45,189 nt of DNA from SIG672 sp045657105 (GCA_045657105.1 JAZOSN010000018.1:1-45189), one strand, 5' to 3'; positions 34,476 to 43,750 are shown, counted from the first letter of the stretch. The notes: a model not told the origin generated them from the letters alone. Translations and numbers: made by a program.

Positions 34476-35420
34476 GTGAAAGGCAGAATTTTGATAATCG
34501 GCAATTCTTATATAGAAATGCACATGCAGACCGTGCGCCTGCCGATAGCAAATCAGACGGTCGTCGAAGACGATTACGAGCTTCGTCCGGGCGGAAAGGG
34601 CGGAAACGCGGCGGTCGCCGTTGCGCGTATGGGACTCGAAAGCGTTTTCTGCACGTCGGTCGGTCAGGACAACGACGGTAACAGACTCCGTAATTTTTAT
34701 AATTTCAATTCGATAAACACGTCGTCTATGTATATAGACCCCGCTCACCCCACCGGACTTTCGGTATTTCTTTACGAAAAGCAGTACGACTCCCGCAGAA
34801 GGATAATATATCCCGGCGCAAACAAGAGCTTCTCGATAGGTCAGATAGAAGCCGCACTCGGCACCTATCCCGATGCGATATTTATGACTCTCGAAATTCC
34901 CTTTTCTCTCGCGGTCGCGGTAACCTCGCTTGCAAAAAATCACGGCATTCCCGTATTTCTCGACGCGTCGCCCGCACAGCTTGGAGTAAAGCTCGACCAG
35001 CTTGAAAACATAGAGATATTCTTCGCAAGCAAGCAGGAGGTATATATCCACACGGGAATAAATCCGACCTCGCTTGAAAGCTGTCTGAAAGCCTGCATCG
35101 CGCTCGGTCAGACGGTCAAGGCGAAATATTACGTGCTCAGGCTCGGCGAAAGCGGATTTTTCGTGTATGACGGAAAATTCCACAACGTGCTCGGACCTTA
35201 CAGTCTTGACGGTACGCCGTCGCCCACATTCGTTGACGTCGAAGCGGCTATCGTTTCGTCCGAGTATCTCATAACTCAGGACATAAGAAAAGCCTGCCTC
35301 GTCGGCTCGGCGGCAAGCAAGATGACCAAAGAAAGACAGGACATAAAGATACCTACCAGAGAGCAGCTTCGAGAGTTCTGCGAGGAAAACGGATACGATA
35401 TAAAGATCGCGCGTGTATAG
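34476..35420 (+). CDS. PfkB/ribokinase-family protein lacking the GAGD motif
   Basis: 314 residues. GTG 34476 is chosen as start because AGGAGG (34463-34468) is seven bases upstream. The fold is that of ribokinase: RILIIGNSYIEM first strand, PGGKGGNAAVAVARMG (38-53) as first PfkB signature, TGLSVFLY lid strand. The second signature, D-T-x-G-A-G-D-A-F, which holds the catalytic Asp and the anion hole, is replaced: the expected place reads GTPSPTFVDVEAAIVSS (246-262). At most D254 could stand for the Asp; the Gly-Ala-Gly is gone. It is thus probably a poor or inactive sugar kinase. The alpha/beta hydrolase follows 22 bases later in the same transcript. Confidence 0.87.
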   Translation: MKGRILIIGNSYIEMHMQTVRLPIANQTVVEDDYELRPGGKGGNAAVAVARMGLESVFCTSVGQDNDGNRLRNFYNFNSINTSSMYIDPAHPTGLSVFLYEKQYDSRRRIIYPGANKSFSIGQIEAALGTYPDAIFMTLEIPFSLAVAVTSLAKNHGIPVFLDASPAQLGVKLDQLENIEIFFASKQEVYIHTGINPTSLESCLKACIALGQTVKAKYYVLRLGESGFFVYDGKFHNVLGPYSLDGTPSPTFVDVEAAIVSSEYLITQDIRKACLVGSAASKMTKERQDIKIPTREQLREFCEENGYDIKIARV

Positions 35421-35442
35421 CACGTTTCAGACAGGTGACGTT

Positions 35443-36420
35443 ATGAATGATAATTTCATCAAAACCACAGGATTTTTCGAGTCCTCAAACGGCAAGGACA
35501 GTATAGCATATTATGTCTGGACGCCGAGCACTGCTCCGCGCGCCGTAGTTCAGATCGTCCACGGTATGTGTGAGCATATCGGACGCTACGAGGAATTTGC
35601 AGCTTTTCTCGCGTCAAACGGACTCGTTGTCTGCGGGCACGATCAGCTCGGCCACGGACATACCGCGAAATGCGATGAGGATCTCGGATTTTTCGCAGAG
35701 AGTGACGGAGATAAATTTCTCCTTGAAGACGTTGACAAGCTCCGCCTTATAATGAGAGAAAAATACAAAAGACTTCCCTATTTTCTGCTCGGTCACAGCT
35801 TCGGCTCGTTCGTTGCAAGGGCTTACGCCTCGGCGTATCCGCCGGAAAATATCGACGGACTGATCATTTCGGGCACCTGCGGAGATAATCTGCCCGCAAA
35901 GGCAGGAATGCTCGCCGCAAAAATGATAGCAAAGGCAAAGGGCAAGCGTTATCGCAGTCCGCTTCTTTATAAGATCGCATTTGGATCGTATAATGAGCGC
36001 TTCAAGGGCGAGATCGAGGAGTCAAAGGGCAACGCCTGGGTGACTACCGACAAAGAGGAGCTTGCGAGATACAACTCGGATAAGTTCTGCACGTTCAGAT
36101 TTACAACGCAGGCATATCACGATATGTTCATGCTTATAAATTACAACAAGACTCACCTTCCTCACCGCTCGACTCCGGTGCTTATATTCTCGGGAGTTGA
36201 GGACCCGGTAGGAAATTACGGAGTCGGAGTGGGCGCGCTTTACGAAAAATATTTCGAGGCGGAAATATCCGACGTTTCGTTCAAGCTTTACGAAAACGAG
36301 CGTCACGAAGTGCTGACCGGTGTAAAGCGCCACGAGGCTTTTGAGGATACGCTTGTCTGGATAGACCGCATTATAGACGCCAAAATAGAACTTATTAAAC
36401 AAAACACCTTTAATTTTTAA
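35443..36420 (+). CDS. Alpha/beta hydrolase, monoacylglycerol lipase/lysophospholipase-like
   Basis: 325 residues, cytoplasmic. VVQIVHGMCEHIGRYEEFAAFL gives the HG oxyanion motif, GHDQLGHGHT the family's second motif, and LLGHSFGSFVARAYA the nucleophile elbow with S119. The acid and base are likely the Asp in SGVEDPVGNYG and the His in NERHEVLTG. The Hydrolase_4 family acts on monoacylglycerols, lysophospholipids or other esters; the substrate here is not readable. AGGTGA at 35433-35438 is the ribosome site. It is co-transcribed with the PfkB-like gene. Two of the four motif regions are indistinguishable from canonical MGL lipases. Confidence 0.9.
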   Translation: MNDNFIKTTGFFESSNGKDSIAYYVWTPSTAPRAVVQIVHGMCEHIGRYEEFAAFLASNGLVVCGHDQLGHGHTAKCDEDLGFFAESDGDKFLLEDVDKLRLIMREKYKRLPYFLLGHSFGSFVARAYASAYPPENIDGLIISGTCGDNLPAKAGMLAAKMIAKAKGKRYRSPLLYKIAFGSYNERFKGEIEESKGNAWVTTDKEELARYNSDKFCTFRFTTQAYHDMFMLINYNKTHLPHRSTPVLIFSGVEDPVGNYGVGVGALYEKYFEAEISDVSFKLYENERHEVLTGVKRHEAFEDTLVWIDRIIDAKIELIKQNTFNF

Positions 36421-36439
36421 TAAAAGTTTTTAGGAAGGT

Positions 36440-36470
36440 TTGGAAACCCTTTTTGAAAAAGGGTTTCCAA
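36440..36470. repeat. Perfect 15-bp inverted repeat before ruvX
   Basis: TTGGAAACCCTTTTT (36440-36454), a single G, and the exact complement (36456-36470). It ends six bases before the ruvX start, so in mRNA it would hide the ruvX ribosome site or act as an internal terminator without a T run. Similar palindromes occur at 37944-37966 and 43801-43817. Confidence 0.85.
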
Positions 36471-36476
36471 TGAAAA

Positions 36477-36890
36477 ATGAAAAGAATTCTCGGAATAGAT
36501 TACGGCAAGGTACGTACGGGATTTGCGGTCAGTGATCTGCTTGGCATTACTGCAAGCCCGATAGGCACATTCAAGATAACGGGTGACAGATCGCTCGTTG
36601 AAAAGGTCTGCACCCTTGCAAAAGAATACGATGTAAGCGAGATCGTCATCGGCAACCCGATAAACATGGACGGAAGCCGCGGCGATAGCTCGACTAAGGT
36701 GCAGTATCTTGCATCGCTTATAGAAAAGGATAGCGGTCTGCACGTTATACTTTTCGACGAAAGATGCACGACTATGCTCGCGCATAAGTTTCTCAACGCC
36801 ACCGACACTCGCGGAGCAAAGCGAAAAAACGTAGTCGACACACTGTCGGCGCAGATAATACTCCAAAATTATCTCGACTCGCGCAAATAA
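36477..36890 (+). CDS. ruvX: RuvX/YqgF-family Holliday junction resolvase-like RNase
   Basis: 137 residues, the normal length. RNase-H-like fold: RILGIDYGKVRTGFAVSD carries the first catalytic Asp, IVIGNPINMDGSRGDSS the middle motif, and LFDERCTTMLA the last acidic residues. The family includes E. coli YqgF/RuvX, required for 16S rRNA 5' end maturation, with a possible recombination role. No good ribosome site is seen before the ATG; instead a perfect inverted repeat lies there, so translation may depend on coupling or RNA structure. Confidence 0.92.
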   Translation: MKRILGIDYGKVRTGFAVSDLLGITASPIGTFKITGDRSLVEKVCTLAKEYDVSEIVIGNPINMDGSRGDSSTKVQYLASLIEKDSGLHVILFDERCTTMLAHKFLNATDTRGAKRKNVVDTLSAQIILQNYLDSRK

Positions 36891-36940
36891 AATGAAATAA
36901 ATATTTTATTTATAAATATTTTTTGTATGGAGGAACACCT

Positions 36941-37942
36941 ATGAACCGCAACATTGACAAATTTATCGCCATGGCGGAGGCTTGTGTAAAAAATCACGAG
37001 CTTGCCCCCGGAAAGTATCAGCGCTGGAGATGGCAAAACGAAAAGGGCACCCGTAACCTCGGATCGACCGAGTACGGTTGTGCAGACGCTGCCAATATTC
37101 TCTATATGATCGGAAAATTCCCGAGAGATATTGAAACCCGTCAGGCGTGTATAGATGAGCTTCAAAGCTTCCAGAAAGAAGACGGTTGTTTCAGAGAGCC
37201 TACTCACTGTATGCTCCACACCACCGCACACTGTATCGCGGCACTCGAGCTTTTTGGTGCAGGCGTAAAATATCCGCTTACTTACCATATGGAAAACTTC
37301 GGAACTCCCGAAAAGGTACGCGCGTTTCTCGAAAGTCTTAAATGGGCAACCGATCCTTGGGGACAGTCGCATCACGGAGCAGGCTTCTATGCCGCTATGA
37401 TCCTTACCTGCGATATGCCTCTTGAATGGCAGGACGCTTATTTCGGTTGGCTCTGCGAGAACAACGATCCTATCACAGGTATCGGAACAAAAGACCACGG
37501 AGATACGAAAATCCTTCAGCACCATCTCAACGGTTGGTTCCACTATATGTTCAACTTTGAGTTTACTCACCGTGCTTTCCCGAACGCCGAGAAGCTTATC
37601 GACAACTGTATTGACATATATAAAAAGAAGGAATTCCAGCACGTTTATCCTTGGGGACTCGGTTGCGGATTTGCCGAGATCGACTGGGTATTCGCTCTCA
37701 ACCGCGCATCCAGACACACAGGATACAGAAGACAGGAGGCTCTCGATCTCATGCGCGACTTCGCAGAGGGCTATCTCACCTATCTTGAAAATATCGATGT
37801 CGATACCGACGAACGCTTCAACGACCTTCACGAGCTCTTCGGTGCTATGTGCTGCGTAGCAGAGCTTCAGATCGCTTTCCCCAGCGAAATAAGATCGACC
37901 TTCCCGCTTAAAAACGTTCTCGACCGCAGACCGTTTATCTAA
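36941..37942 (+). CDS. Unknown protein, alpha/alpha-toroid-like (first of tandem pair)
   Basis: 333 residues, no signal peptide. GGAGG lies eight bases before ATG 36941. It is rich in Trp, His, Cys and helical segments. Conserved blocks with its neighbour include EYGCADAANILY, QKEDGCFREPTH, HTTAHCIAALELF, QSHHGAG, AAMILTCDMPLEWQDAYF, LQHHLNGWFHYMFN and GFAEIDWVFALNRAS. The QxxDGCF and AALELF blocks recall the repeats of prenyltransferase/squalene-cyclase-like and other alpha/alpha barrel enzymes; glycosidase-like (alpha/alpha)6 barrels are an alternative. The invariant His, Asp, Glu and Trp residues look catalytic rather than structural. I do not recognise the family and propose no reaction. 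Codon use is well adapted, suggesting good expression. Confidence 0.85.
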   Translation: MNRNIDKFIAMAEACVKNHELAPGKYQRWRWQNEKGTRNLGSTEYGCADAANILYMIGKFPRDIETRQACIDELQSFQKEDGCFREPTHCMLHTTAHCIAALELFGAGVKYPLTYHMENFGTPEKVRAFLESLKWATDPWGQSHHGAGFYAAMILTCDMPLEWQDAYFGWLCENNDPITGIGTKDHGDTKILQHHLNGWFHYMFNFEFTHRAFPNAEKLIDNCIDIYKKKEFQHVYPWGLGCGFAEIDWVFALNRASRHTGYRRQEALDLMRDFAEGYLTYLENIDVDTDERFNDLHELFGAMCCVAELQIAFPSEIRSTFPLKNVLDRRPFI

Positions 37943-37943
37943 G

Positions 37944-37966
37944 CCAAAGGGACGCTGTCCCTTTGG
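37944..37966. repeat. Palindrome after the first unknown toroid gene
   Basis: CCAAAGGGAC (37944-37953), loop GCT, GTCCCTTTGG (37957-37966), followed by AACTCAAAAACC. The right half and following bases resemble, on the other strand, the palindrome at 43801-43817 (GCCCTTGGACTCAAAAAC on the minus strand). Confidence 0.75.
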
Positions 37967-38042
37967 AACTCAAAAACCTTGCTTATATTCGTAAAACCTT
38001 TTTGAAAAATTTACTTGATAGAAGATGTAAGGAGAAAATCTC

Positions 38043-39038
38043 ATGAACAGAAATATTGATAAGATAATCGATATGGTGGAAAAATCGGTTGAAAACCACT
38101 GCCTCGGACCCGGAAAATATCAGCGTTGGAAATGGCAGAACGACAAAGGTGACCGCAATCTCGGATCTTCCGAATACGGTTGCGCGGACGCCGCAAATAT
38201 TCTGTACACTATCGGTAAATTCCCGAGAGACCTCGAGACCCGTGCCGCTTGCGTAGCAGAGCTTCAGAGCTTTCAGAGAGAGGACGGCTGCTTCTCCGAG
38301 CCTACCCATCATTTCCTTCACTCTACCGCACACTGCATAGCGGCTCTCGAGCTTTTTGACGCCGCACCGAAATACCCTCTTACTTATCATATGGAAAACT
38401 TCGGAACTCCCGAAAAGCTCGAAGCATTCCTGCCCACTCTCGGTTGGGTAGATAATCCTTGGCCGCAATCTCACCAGGGCGCAGGACTTTTCGCGGCTAT
38501 GATACTCACCTGCGATATGCCTCTTGATTGGCAGGACGCATACTTCAAGTGGCTTTGGGACAACAACGACTCCGTTACCGGTATTGGAATCAAGGACCAC
38601 GGCGACGTAAAGCCCCTCCAGCATCACCTCAACGGTTGGTTCCACTATATGTTCAACCACGTTTACGCAAAGCGTCCCTTCCCGAACTCGGATAAGCTTA
38701 TTGACTCCTGTATCGATATGTACAAAAACGGCGGTCTGAGCGACAACTTCGGTAAAACATTCGGATTTGCCGAGATCGACTGGGTATTCGCGCTCAACCG
38801 CGCATCCCTCAACACCGGCTACCGCAGACAGGAAGCTCTTGAATGTATCCGTGATTTCGCTGAAAAGTACTTCGATTTTATCGAATCTATCGATCCCAAA
38901 ACTCACCCGAGCTTCAACGACCTTCACGCACTCTTCGGAACCGTATGTTGTCTCTCCGAGCTCCAGCTTGCGCTTCCCGGCGAGATCAAGACGACGATAC
39001 CGCTCAAAAACGTACTCGACAGAAGACCTTTCATCTAA
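38043..39038 (+). CDS. Unknown protein, alpha/alpha-toroid-like (second of tandem pair)
   Basis: 331 residues and collinear with the preceding gene, roughly two thirds identical by eye, with identical ends MNRNIDK and PLKNVLDRRPFI. All blocks listed for the first copy are kept, e.g. QREDGCFSEPTH, HSTAHCIAALELF, QSHQGAG, LQHHLNGWFHYMFN, GFAEIDWVFALNRAS. The main differences are in the region between GWFHYMFN and GFAEIDW. AAGGAG is ten bases upstream. The pair arose by tandem duplication and both copies are under strong constraint, so they probably form a heteromer or act on related substrates. A strong terminator follows. Confidence 0.85.
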   Translation: MNRNIDKIIDMVEKSVENHCLGPGKYQRWKWQNDKGDRNLGSSEYGCADAANILYTIGKFPRDLETRAACVAELQSFQREDGCFSEPTHHFLHSTAHCIAALELFDAAPKYPLTYHMENFGTPEKLEAFLPTLGWVDNPWPQSHQGAGLFAAMILTCDMPLDWQDAYFKWLWDNNDSVTGIGIKDHGDVKPLQHHLNGWFHYMFNHVYAKRPFPNSDKLIDSCIDMYKNGGLSDNFGKTFGFAEIDWVFALNRASLNTGYRRQEALECIRDFAEKYFDFIESIDPKTHPSFNDLHALFGTVCCLSELQLALPGEIKTTIPLKNVLDRRPFI

Positions 39039-39052
39039 TCAAAAAAGACAAG

Positions 39053-39086
39053 AAAACCGTGCTGAGAATCAGCACGGTTTTTGTTT
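39053..39086. terminator. Bidirectional terminator between the tandem pair and the foldase lipoprotein
   Basis: Thirteen-base stem AAAACCGTGCTGA (39053-39065) with TCAGCACGGTTTT (39069-39081), GAA loop, T residues to 39086 and A-rich left flank. Confidence 0.93.
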
Positions 39087-40193
39087 TTAGAGCTTTGAGA
39101 AAATATATTTATCGGTAATCTCAGAATTCACTTTTATTTCCGCGGCAATCGAGGAAAACTTTTTGGCAAGCTTTTCGTTGTTTACGTAGGATACGAAGTT
39201 TTTGAACTGTCCGCTATCGGTCGGGGTTGCATATGCCCTTTCCGGAAGATCAAGCTTCTTTATAACGTAGTAGCAGTCCTCGTTCTCACAAAGCTTTACC
39301 TCGTTTTCCTTCATTTCGAGCGCAGCAGAGGTAACGGTTGCCGAATGTGTGACGTAATCGTCTGCGCTTATATAAAATCCGTTAGGAACTGCGGAAATAT
39401 CAAATCCGAATTCCTCCATGTATTTTTCCATAAGCTTATTCATATCCGCTCCGCCGAGCGCATCGTTATAGACATTTTGTGCCTCTTCGGTGACCTTATC
39501 CTTTTCCTCCTCGGTAAGCTCCTCGGTCAAAAACCTTCCCGTCGAATCGGTCTTGCGCGTTCCGTCGTCGTTATAAACGTATTTTACGTTTTTCAGGAAC
39601 ATAACGTACTTTATTCTACTGTAATATGTGTTATAGTAAGCGTCAAGCTCCTGTGCGCTTGCGGTTTCCTTTCCGCTCGTATCGTCATAAAGATACTTGT
39701 ACACCGCAAGATATTCTTCCTCGGCGGTAAAGACCGCTTTCATCTCGGCAACAGTCATCGAGTAAGACTCTTTGAGCACTCTTGCATACTCGGATCTGCT
39801 TCCGTAGTGCGCGATCTGATCGTCTATATTATCGTTTATCGACTGCTTTACCTCTCTGCTCAGTTTGAGTCCGAGTTCATCGAAAAGCACCATTCCGACG
39901 AGATAAAAGTTAATTCTCGTCTTGATCTGCGAGGAGAGATATTCCTCATTGGTCACGCCGGTAGCGTTAAGTGACGACCAATACTCCTCACTGTCCTCGA
40001 CGTCCGAGTAATAGGTGACGTAGTAGTCCTTCCAATTTTTCATCCAGTAGGAGTACATTCCCTCGCTTATTTTATGCCCGTTAAGCTCGAGGACGGTATC
40101 GCCCTTGTCCGAGCAGGAAGAAAGCATTGCAGTCACGCTCAGCAGCGAAATCATCGCAAGAAGCAGAGCGGCTATGCGGATATGTTTTTTCAT
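39087..40193 (-). CDS. SurA/PrsA-like foldase lipoprotein
   Basis: 368 residues. Lipoprotein signal with lipobox SSC (C27). The body follows the SurA N-terminal plan: VLELNGHKISEGMYSYWMKN, then long helices (residues about 60-175), an inserted middle, and C-terminal FYISADDYVTHSATVTSAALEM resembling the end of a parvulin-like domain, though no complete parvulin active site (the usual His/Ser set) is evident. It may be a chaperone rather than a rotamase. It is the last gene of the pth-mfd run, 50 bases after mfd, an arrangement common in Clostridia. It presumably assists folding of exported proteins outside the membrane. Confidence 0.82.
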   Translation of the reverse strand: MKKHIRIAALLLAMISLLSVTAMLSSCSDKGDTVLELNGHKISEGMYSYWMKNWKDYYVTYYSDVEDSEEYWSSLNATGVTNEEYLSSQIKTRINFYLVGMVLFDELGLKLSREVKQSINDNIDDQIAHYGSRSEYARVLKESYSMTVAEMKAVFTAEEEYLAVYKYLYDDTSGKETASAQELDAYYNTYYSRIKYVMFLKNVKYVYNDDGTRKTDSTGRFLTEELTEEEKDKVTEEAQNVYNDALGGADMNKLMEKYMEEFGFDISAVPNGFYISADDYVTHSATVTSAALEMKENEVKLCENEDCYYVIKKLDLPERAYATPTDSGQFKNFVSYVNNEKLAKKFSSIAAEIKVNSEITDKYIFSKL

Positions 40194-40243
40194 ATTATTA
40201 TCTCCGTTTTTTGACCGTTTTCTATGATTTTATCACTTAAAAC

Positions 40244-43200
40244 TCAGCTATTCCAGCCGTTTTCATTGATTATTTGTATATATTCCTTTAACATTTTCTC
40301 GGCGCAGTCGAGAGGGCTCTCGTTTTTGAGCGGTTTTGCCTGTACTGATGGAACGCTTCCCATACTGAGCAGTATCCTGCCGTTGTTTTTTGCCGCAAGA
40401 GCCGACCACGCGCTCGCGTTCATCTTTGCGGGAACGAACATAACTCCGCGCGGTTGCGCCGTGATCTTTGAAATTCCCGCCTCGCTTCCGAGTGCGCGAA
40501 GCAGAGATATTCTCAAAAGATTATCGGTGACTTTCGGCATATCGCCGTATCTGTCGATAAACTCGTCGGCGACGTCGTAAAGGTCGTCGGCATTATTTAT
40601 AAGGGATATTTTTCTGTACGCGTCTATTCTCTGCATCGAGCCGGATATATATTTTTCGGGAATATAGGCGTCAACGCCCATACCGACCGTACATTCGACC
40701 TTTTTCTTCGGCGTCTCTCCCTTTTCTTCGAGCACCGCCTCGTTAAGAAGCTTCATATAAAGCTCGTATCCGACGCTCGACATATGTCCGTGTTGCTCCG
40801 CACCGAGAATATTTCCTGCGCCTCTTATTTCAAGGTCGCGCATAGCAACCTTAAATCCCGCACCGAATTCGGTAAAATCGCGTATCGCGGCAAGTCTTTT
40901 ACTTGCAACCTCGGTGAGGACCTTTCCTCTATGGTAGGTGAAATACGCGTAAGCTCTTCTGCTCGAGCGTCCTACTCTTCCCCTTATCTGGTGAAGCTGA
41001 GAAAGCCCCATTTTATCGGCGTCCTCGATTATCAGAGTGTTTGCATTCGGAATATCAACACCCGTTTCGATTATCGTGGTACATATGAGTATATCGGTTT
41101 CTCCGCTTATCATAGTCTGCCAGATGTCCGAAAGATCCTCTTTATCCATCTGACCGTGAGCAACTCTTACGACGGCGTCCGGAAATTCCTTCGAGATACG
41201 AGCCGAGAGCGGATACATTCTTTCGACGTTATTACAAAGGTAGAATACCTGGCCGCCTCTGTGAAGCTCCTTGTTTATCGCTTCATAAACGATAGACTCG
41301 TCGTACTCGGTAACGTAGGTCTGAACCGGCGTTCTGTCACCCGGCGCTTCTTCGAGAAGCGACATATCGCGGATACCGCTCATCGCCATATTGAGCGTTC
41401 TGGGTATCGGAGTTGCGGTAAGCGTGAGGAAATCGACGTTTCCGACCATCTTTTTAAGCTTTTCCTTCTGAACGACACCGAAGCGTTGCTCCTCGTCAAC
41501 TATGACAAGGCCGAGATCTCTGAATTCTATATCACCCGAAAGTATTCTGTGAGTTCCTATGAGAATATCAACCTCTCCTCGCTTGGCGGCGCGCAGTATC
41601 GCCTCCTGCTGCTTTGGAGCAACCACGCGTGAGAGCATCTCCACCTTTATCGGAAAGCCTCTCATACGCGATGCAAAGGTGCGATAGTGCTGCATCGCAA
41701 GTATCGTCGTCGGAACGAGGACTGCGACCTGCTTTGAGTTTGCAACCGCCTTGAACGCCGCTCTGAGTGCGACCTCGGTCTTTCCGTATCCGACGTCACC
41801 GCAAAGCAGTCTGTCCATAGGATAGGGCTTTTCCATATCGCGACTGACCTCTTCGATAGCTTCGAGCTGACCGTCTGTTTCCTCGTATTCAAAGCTGTCT
41901 GCAAACTCACGGGTGAGTGCATCGTCGGGCGAAAATGCAAAGCCCGGACGGCGAAGTCTTGCGGCGTAGAGCTGTATAAGCTCCTTTGCCATTTCCTTTG
42001 CCGCCGCCTTGACCCTCGTCTTGGTCTTGGACCAGTCGGCTCCGCCCATCTTCGAGAGCCTTACCTCTCCGTCTGCGGCGTGTGCACCTATATATTTCGA
42101 GATAGTATCAAGCTGATTACAGGGCAGATAAAGCATATCTGTACCTGCATATTTTATCTTGACAAAATCCTTGCGAACGCCTGCAACGACCAGACTGTCG
42201 AGTCCGAGATACTGACCGACTCCGTGATTTATATGAACGACGTAGTCGCCCACGCTCAGCTCGCTATACGAAAGGATCGCCTCTCCCGAGGATCTTTTTA
42301 TCTTTGCGCTTCTTGCGGTACGCTTTGAGAGTCTTACCACCTGAACACCCGATCGGCAGGCAGACAGAAACGCCACCTTCATATCGGTAAGCTCAAATCC
42401 TGCGATAGCAGGCGCGCAGACAAGCGAAAGCTGAGCTTCACTGTCGTTTACAGAGGCTCTTATTCCTCTGTCGGCAAGCATATTAGCGGTATTTTTTACA
42501 GTGACATCGTTCTCGCAGGCAAGCGTCATCGAAAACGAGAGTCGGTAATAGTTTTCGATTTCCTCGCACAAAAGCTCGATATTATCGGCATATCCTGCGA
42601 TCTGCTTTGTACGGAAATTAAATATTCCGAGCAGTCTTACGTCCGCTCCGAGCGACACGGCAAAAGCATCGATAACTATGTTTTTGTGCTCGTAGAGCGT
42701 TGCGGCAAATTCCTCTTTGTAGGTGAAGAGCTCTGAGAATTCGGGGATCAGAAGCTTACCTTCAAGAAGCATCTTGACGTCCTCACCCTGTTGCCACTCG
42801 AACGCCTTTGCCCTTTCGTTGCAGGCAGGGAGCTCGACCGTTACAAAAAGGCTATCCTCGTCAAAATAGTCGAAAAGCGTCGCCTTTTCGGGGTAAACGA
42901 AGGTAATATATTTATCTATGCAGGAAAGATCGCGTCCGCTGTCAAGTGCCTCTGCTTCAAGCGAAAGCTCTGCCGCAGATCGGTCGTTTTTGACCTTTCT
43001 CACATGCTCTCTTATTATTTTTGCAAGCTCTTTTTTCTGAGCGTCGCTTGCAATTACCTCGCGCACGGGAGATACCGAAACCGATTCAATATCGTCAAGC
43101 CTTCTCTGACTGATTATATCAAAATAGCTCATTCGGTCGATCTCTGTATCGTAAAATTCGATACGAACGGGCGCATCGTATTTGGGCGCGTAAATATCGA

Positions 43201-43750
43201 GAATATCTCCGCGTCTGGCATACTGACCGGGCGCATCGACTATCTCGACCTTTGTATATCCGCCCTTTTCCAGCCTTGAAACGATGTCGGCAATATCGTA
43301 ATTTCCTGCAAAATAAAGAGTGAAAGAGGTTTCGAGAAGTCTTGCCTTCGGCACGGTATACTGCATCGCGGCATCGGGAGTCGCAATTATCGCATCGCAG
43401 GAGTTTTCTGCCGCCGCAAAAAAGACGCCAAGACGCTCGTGCTCGCTCTCGTGCGAGGCGTATACGTTTCTAAGAACGAAATCGCGCGAAAAGAACGGTC
43501 GAACGTTCAGACCTAGCGTGGTTAGAGAATTTACCATTCTCATAACCTCTTTTTCACTTCTCATAAATACGAGAGCAGGAGTGTTCTTGGGCGCTCTGTC
43601 GCGGATAACGGACGCGACGAAAGCGACAGTCGCGCCCTCGCAAAGTCCGTTTACGAGCGTCGGGAACTGTCTTGCTCTCTTTTTATTAACTTCACTTATG
43701 AGAGATCTGTATTCTCTCGATTCTGAAAAAGCATTAAAAATTCGTTCCAT
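40244..43750 (-). CDS. mfd: Transcription-repair coupling factor
   Basis: 1168 residues, standard size. Translocase that removes stalled RNA polymerase and recruits UvrA. Order: UvrB-homology N-terminus (about 20-330, with FVLRNVYASHE), RNA polymerase interaction domain (about 475-550, YVVHINHGVGQYLGL), RecG-like helicase with Walker A GDVGYGKTEVA and DEEQRFGV, the TRG/relay QIRGRVGRSSRRAYAYF, and the C-terminal D7. ATG 43750 is 14 bases from AAGGAG (43765-43770), long for a direct start; another ATG at 43760 four bases from that site opens an 8-codon frame. uvrA and uvrB lie elsewhere in this window. pth is upstream in the same run. Confidence 0.97.
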   Translation of the reverse strand: MERIFNAFSESREYRSLISEVNKKRARQFPTLVNGLCEGATVAFVASVIRDRAPKNTPALVFMRSEKEVMRMVNSLTTLGLNVRPFFSRDFVLRNVYASHESEHERLGVFFAAAENSCDAIIATPDAAMQYTVPKARLLETSFTLYFAGNYDIADIVSRLEKGGYTKVEIVDAPGQYARRGDILDIYAPKYDAPVRIEFYDTEIDRMSYFDIISQRRLDDIESVSVSPVREVIASDAQKKELAKIIREHVRKVKNDRSAAELSLEAEALDSGRDLSCIDKYITFVYPEKATLFDYFDEDSLFVTVELPACNERAKAFEWQQGEDVKMLLEGKLLIPEFSELFTYKEEFAATLYEHKNIVIDAFAVSLGADVRLLGIFNFRTKQIAGYADNIELLCEEIENYYRLSFSMTLACENDVTVKNTANMLADRGIRASVNDSEAQLSLVCAPAIAGFELTDMKVAFLSACRSGVQVVRLSKRTARSAKIKRSSGEAILSYSELSVGDYVVHINHGVGQYLGLDSLVVAGVRKDFVKIKYAGTDMLYLPCNQLDTISKYIGAHAADGEVRLSKMGGADWSKTKTRVKAAAKEMAKELIQLYAARLRRPGFAFSPDDALTREFADSFEYEETDGQLEAIEEVSRDMEKPYPMDRLLCGDVGYGKTEVALRAAFKAVANSKQVAVLVPTTILAMQHYRTFASRMRGFPIKVEMLSRVVAPKQQEAILRAAKRGEVDILIGTHRILSGDIEFRDLGLVIVDEEQRFGVVQKEKLKKMVGNVDFLTLTATPIPRTLNMAMSGIRDMSLLEEAPGDRTPVQTYVTEYDESIVYEAINKELHRGGQVFYLCNNVERMYPLSARISKEFPDAVVRVAHGQMDKEDLSDIWQTMISGETDILICTTIIETGVDIPNANTLIIEDADKMGLSQLHQIRGRVGRSSRRAYAYFTYHRGKVLTEVASKRLAAIRDFTEFGAGFKVAMRDLEIRGAGNILGAEQHGHMSSVGYELYMKLLNEAVLEEKGETPKKKVECTVGMGVDAYIPEKYISGSMQRIDAYRKISLINNADDLYDVADEFIDRYGDMPKVTDNLLRISLLRALGSEAGISKITAQPRGVMFVPAKMNASAWSALAAKNNGRILLSMGSVPSVQAKPLKNESPLDCAEKMLKEYIQIINENGWNS

